Shown here: positions 7,200 to 9,346 of the stretch, in pieces
Layout of the letters: each line of letters starts with the position of its first letter
How positions within the stretch are numbered: the stretch's first letter is position 1
From: an uncultured Salinimicrobium sp.
GTDB taxonomy: Bacteria > Bacteroidota > Bacteroidia > Flavobacteriales > Flavobacteriaceae
Assembly (NCBI GenBank): GCA_946887025.1
Contig: CAMPJY010000109.1
Coordinates: forward strand, 1 to 9,346
Direction of reading: 5' to 3'
Length of the DNA: 9,346 nucleotides
Position numbers and translations under genes: made by a program
Notes under the pieces: generated by a model
Told to the model about the DNA's origin: nothing
Databases searched by the model: none
The model's input: only the letters and a program-made list of their open reading frames with translations

Positions 7200-7264
7200 A
7201 TTTTGAGTTCATTAACAGCGAATACTCTACAAAATAATTATTTTTAAGCACAAGCTAAAGAATA
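7200..7264. promoter_or_regulatory. Shared divergent promoter region of the phosphatase and lipid kinase genes
   Basis: Only 65 bp separate the two start codons, so the promoters must overlap or nearly touch. On the minus strand TTATTTTG (7230-7237) differs from TAnnTTTG at one base and could serve the phosphatase gene. On the plus strand TATTTTTA (7239-7246) differs at one base and could serve the kinase gene. Neither has a TTG at standard -33 spacing. The two candidate boxes are adjacent, which would make simultaneous occupancy hard; that is inference. Confidence 0.35.
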
Positions 7265-8158
7265 ATGTCTACAAATAAAAAGGTCCTGCTGGTAGTAAAC
7301 CCAATTTCAGGGGGAATTGACAAAGCGGAGATCATAGATTATTTGGAAAAAAGGTTCGACCAGGAGAAACGGGATCTCTCCTTATACTATACCTCCGGAA
7401 AAAATGATCTGGAACAGCTTACGGATATTATTAACGAGATGCAACCCGAGCGGGTTCTGATTATTGGCGGCGATGGCACCATTAAATTACTTGCCGGGAT
7501 CATTAAGGAAACTTCCATCCCCATAGGTCTTTTCCCTGCCGGATCAGCCAACGGCCTCGCTGAAAATCTGGATTTGCCTCCAGACCTCGAGGGGCAGGCT
7601 GAAATCGCCCTGGGCAATAATTATGTCGATCTTGACTGCATAAGTGTAAACGGAGAGATTTGTCTGCACATAAGCGATATTGGACTCAATGCTGAACTGA
7701 TCCGGAATTATGAAGAAGGGAACATCCGCGGTAAACTCGGATATTTTCTGCAATCAATTCCGACTTTACTGAAGAGTGATTTCCCCTTTCACTTCAGGAT
7801 TAACATCGAGGACCAGACCCACGAACGACAGGGTTTTCTTTTAGCTGTTGCCAATGCCCGGAAGTATGGTACCGGGGCTACAATAAATCCCGGAGGTAAA
7901 TTCAATGACGGGAAGTTCGAGATCCTGTTATTCAAAAAATTCAATATCCCACAGATCCTGAAAACCTTTCAGGAAGACGTAGTTTTAAGTGAAGATTTTG
8001 TTGAAATTTTTCCTGCAAAAAAGGCGAAAATAGAATGTGCCAAATCCCTGCCCTTTCAGGTCGATGGGGAATACTTCGGGGAAGTGAAAACGGTAGAGGC
8101 AACTATTTCCCCTCTGAAAGTGAAAATAGCAGTTCCGCAGGAATTGTCTCTGAACTAA
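7265..8158 (+). CDS. Diacylglycerol kinase-family (DagK/YegS-type) lipid kinase
   Basis: A 297-residue protein, the usual size for soluble bacterial lipid kinases of the DagK/YegS/BmrU group (DAGK_cat, LCB5-like). Signatures: VVNPISGG (10-17) at the N-terminus, the nucleotide-binding GGDGTIK (68-74), and PAGSANGLAENL (91-102). The C-terminal beta-rich domain has YGTGATINPGGKFNDG (201-216), in place of the family's G-G-x-x-AP-x-A-x-x-xDG block, and FQVDGE (264-269) near the end, all as expected. Such enzymes use ATP to phosphorylate diacylglycerol or a related lipid alcohol at the inner face of the membrane, recycling diacylglycerol into phosphatidate for phospholipid synthesis; exact substrate varies within the family. 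The ATG at 7265 directly precedes the first beta strand. It is divergent from the App1-type phosphatase gene. Confidence 0.93.
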   Translation: MSTNKKVLLVVNPISGGIDKAEIIDYLEKRFDQEKRDLSLYYTSGKNDLEQLTDIINEMQPERVLIIGGDGTIKLLAGIIKETSIPIGLFPAGSANGLAENLDLPPDLEGQAEIALGNNYVDLDCISVNGEICLHISDIGLNAELIRNYEEGNIRGKLGYFLQSIPTLLKSDFPFHFRINIEDQTHERQGFLLAVANARKYGTGATINPGGKFNDGKFEILLFKKFNIPQILKTFQEDVVLSEDFVEIFPAKKAKIECAKSLPFQVDGEYFGEVKTVEATISPLKVKIAVPQELSLN

Positions 8159-8287
8159 CGTAATTCATTAAATATTAGTTGTTTATTAACAATACTTTAG
8201 GCAATACTTGGAGTAATGGGTATTTTATTTGTGTAAATTTATTCTCCTGATTTAAAAAATTAAACAACTAACTAAAACCCATTTATT
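8159..8287 (+). promoter_or_regulatory. AT-rich leader ahead of the small DTT-tail membrane protein gene
   Basis: A 129-bp gap. Candidate -7 boxes are TTTATTTG (8224-8231) and TAAATTTA (8234-8241), each one base off TAnnTTTG; TTG at 8208-8210 lies 13 and 23 bp ahead of them, neither being ideal. The last 40 bp before the ATG are A-rich (TTAAACAACTAACTAAAACC), typical of well-translated flavobacterial genes, which rely on A-rich leaders and not Shine-Dalgarno pairing. No hairpin with a T run is seen after the kinase gene. Confidence 0.35.
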
Positions 8288-8545
8288 ATGGCAGAGATTG
8301 GAATTGAAAAGAAAAAACCTGTTTGGCCCTGGATCATTCTGGTGCTGATCATTCTGGCCATCCTTTATTTCTTGTTTTTCGCAAGTGATGACAATGTCGA
8401 TGACACCATGGATGACATGAATAACCAAACAGAACAGGTAGAGGACACCACGGCCTGGGACACAGAGGAAGATACCACGGACTGGGAAGTAAATGACACC
8501 ACATCTCTCAACACCGAAATAGATACCACAACCGGGTTTGAATAA
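8288..8545 (+). CDS. Small single-pass membrane protein with acidic DTT-repeat tail
   Basis: An 85-residue protein I cannot assign to a named family. Residues 1-10 are charged (MAEIGIEKKK). Residues about 12-32 form one hydrophobic helix opening with PVWPWIILVL. The rest is a soluble tail that is strongly acidic, Thr-rich and without Lys or Arg. In the tail DTT recurs at 53, 62, 70 and 79, spaced 9, 8 and 9 residues, twice followed by a Trp two positions on (Trp57, Trp66). The positive N-terminus places the tail outside the cytoplasm by the positive-inside rule. The composition suggests a disordered chain. The gene lies 62 bp upstream of the PRC-barrel gene in the same direction, so co-transcription is possible. 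Reading frame, A-rich leader and coherent composition make it a real gene; function is unknown. Confidence 0.8.
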   Translation: MAEIGIEKKKPVWPWIILVLIILAILYFLFFASDDNVDDTMDDMNNQTEQVEDTTAWDTEEDTTDWEVNDTTSLNTEIDTTTGFE

Positions 8546-8564
8546 TTCCTTTCTGATTTTGGTA

Positions 8565-8578
8565 GTCCCGATGGGGAC
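8565..8578 (+). other. Small GC hairpin between the DTT-tail and PRC-barrel genes
   Basis: GTCCC (8565-8569) and GGGAC (8574-8578) form a 5-bp stem around a GATG tetraloop, 19 bp after the stop at 8545. No T run follows, so it is at most a weak or attenuating structure. An A9 run (8594-8602) precedes the next ATG. Confidence 0.4.
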
Positions 8579-8607
8579 GAAATGGTTTAATACAAAAAAA
8601 AAGCGTT

Positions 8608-9346
8608 ATGACAGAGAAAAGAAAAAATCTATATTACCTCGATGAACTTTCCGACTACAAGGTCTCCAGCGAGGATCCCGATGTTCGCGGATGGGATGTA
8701 AAGGATAAAGACAACAGGGTGATCGGAAAGGTTGACAACCTTTTGGTCAACAAAGTAAGGGAGCAGGTGGTTTATCTGGATGTGGAAGTGGATGAAACCA
8801 TCATCGAAGCCAACCACGACCCTTATGGCAATCCTGCCAATTCTGAGGTACACGAATTCATTAACAAGGACGGGGAAGAACATATCATTATTCCCGTAGG
8901 TCTGGTCAGTATAGATGAAGATAAGAAATATGTCTATACCGATCGAATCGATCATCAGACTTTTTCCGAAACCAAAAGGATAGAAAAAGGAACTCCGGTG
9001 GAACGGGATTACGAGGTGATCGTGCTGGAATCCTACGATCGTTTTGGCGATCCTGAAAGTAACAGAAGGGAACGCGACCGTTATGACGAGGAACTTCGGG
9101 AACGCAGAAGACGGGAAGATGCCGAATATAGAGATAACAGGGATCGCAGGGACAGGGATTACGAAACCAGACCCGACGATACCTATGATGAAGACTATAG
9201 AAGGGAAGGAAGAAGCCGTGATGTTTCTTTTGACGACGATTCCAATGATAACTTTGAAAGAGACCGAGGGGATAACAGACCCCGTGGAGATTCTGATGAA
9301 GACTCCTTTTATGATCGAAGAGAGTTCGATCGCCGAAACTGGCGAA
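8608..9346 (+). CDS. PRC-barrel domain protein with Arg/Asp/Glu-rich tail (3' end outside window)
   Basis: From the ATG at 8608 the frame stays open for 246 codons to the window edge with no stop, so the gene is 3'-truncated by the window, not by mutation. Residues about 10-115 carry a PRC-barrel fold: YYLDELSDYKV (9-19), then GWDVKDKDNRVIGKVDNLLV (28-47), VVYLDVEVD (54-62), and HIIIPVGLVSIDED (92-105). PRC-barrel domains occur in photosynthetic reaction-centre H subunits and RimM, and in many stress-associated bacterial proteins of unknown role. From about 145 the chain becomes a low-complexity polyampholyte dominated by Arg, Asp, Glu and Tyr (for example RRERDRYDEELRERRRRED at 153-171), probably disordered. 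There is no signal peptide or membrane helix in the visible part. It follows the DTT-tail membrane protein gene by 62 bp. The start is supported by the conserved LDELSDYKV onset. Confidence 0.88.
   Translation, partial: MTEKRKNLYYLDELSDYKVSSEDPDVRGWDVKDKDNRVIGKVDNLLVNKVREQVVYLDVEVDETIIEANHDPYGNPANSEVHEFINKDGEEHIIIPVGLVSIDEDKKYVYTDRIDHQTFSETKRIEKGTPVERDYEVIVLESYDRFGDPESNRRERDRYDEELRERRRREDAEYRDNRDRRDRDYETRPDDTYDEDYRREGRSRDVSFDDDSNDNFERDRGDNRPRGDSDEDSFYDRREFDRRNWR

Noticed and set aside
8629..8955. Minus-strand open frame opposite the PRC-barrel gene
   Set aside because: The plus strand encodes an uninterrupted PRC-barrel domain here, so the antisense frame is a shadow.
1..9346. Mobile elements, CRISPR arrays, tRNA/rRNA genes, retron-like or defence systems
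   Set aside because: Nearly all of the window is covered by recognisable housekeeping or stress genes, gaps are all under 150 bp, and no transposase, reverse transcriptase, spacer-repeat series or tRNA-like fold was seen.

Overview
The window looks like chromosomal, housekeeping/stress-type DNA from a Bacteroidota bacterium, most likely a flavobacterium. The grounds are the protein flavour (a GH15 enzyme beside a fused trehalose-phosphate synthase/phosphatase, a flavobacterial-type PRC-barrel protein, a YtxH protein), A-rich leaders without clear Shine-Dalgarno sites, and a perfect TAnnTTTG-type -7 box (4775-4782) ahead of one gene. I see no transposase, phage gene, CRISPR array, tRNA or rRNA.

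Layout. Positions 1-86 hold the probable tail of a rightward gene. A leftward GH15 glucosidase/trehalase-like gene (166-1983) is divergent, across an 87-bp gap, from a rightward TPS-TPP fusion (2071-4287). A small YtxH-type membrane stress protein follows (4421-4711) and ends at a strong intrinsic terminator (4736-4767). Immediately after it is a secreted M28-type metallopeptidase with a C-terminal FnIII domain (4813-6168). It converges on a leftward App1-type phosphatidate phosphatase (6234-7199), and the gap between them holds a perfect 16-bp inverted repeat. The phosphatase is divergent, across 65 bp, from a diacylglycerol-kinase-family lipid kinase (7265-8158). The window closes with a small single-pass membrane protein with an acidic DTT-repeat tail (8288-8545) and the start of a PRC-barrel protein with a long Arg/Asp/Glu-rich tail (from 8608, running off the end).

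How the genes may work together. The left part is a trehalose module: the fusion makes trehalose from UDP-glucose and glucose-6-phosphate, and the divergent GH15 enzyme may hydrolyse trehalose or another alpha-glucan. The right part contains two enzymes that act in opposite directions on phosphatidate and diacylglycerol and start from one shared intergenic region. With YtxH, the DTT-tail protein and the PRC-barrel protein, the whole resembles an osmotic/envelope-stress neighbourhood; this is inference from family membership.

The points most worth a second look are: the divergent phosphatidate phosphatase/lipid kinase pair; the M28 protein in which the first zinc-ligand histidine appears to be aspartate; two reiterated-word intergenic repeats, each lying between convergent gene ends; and the DTT-tail/PRC-barrel pair. 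I found no unmistakably new defence or mobile system here.
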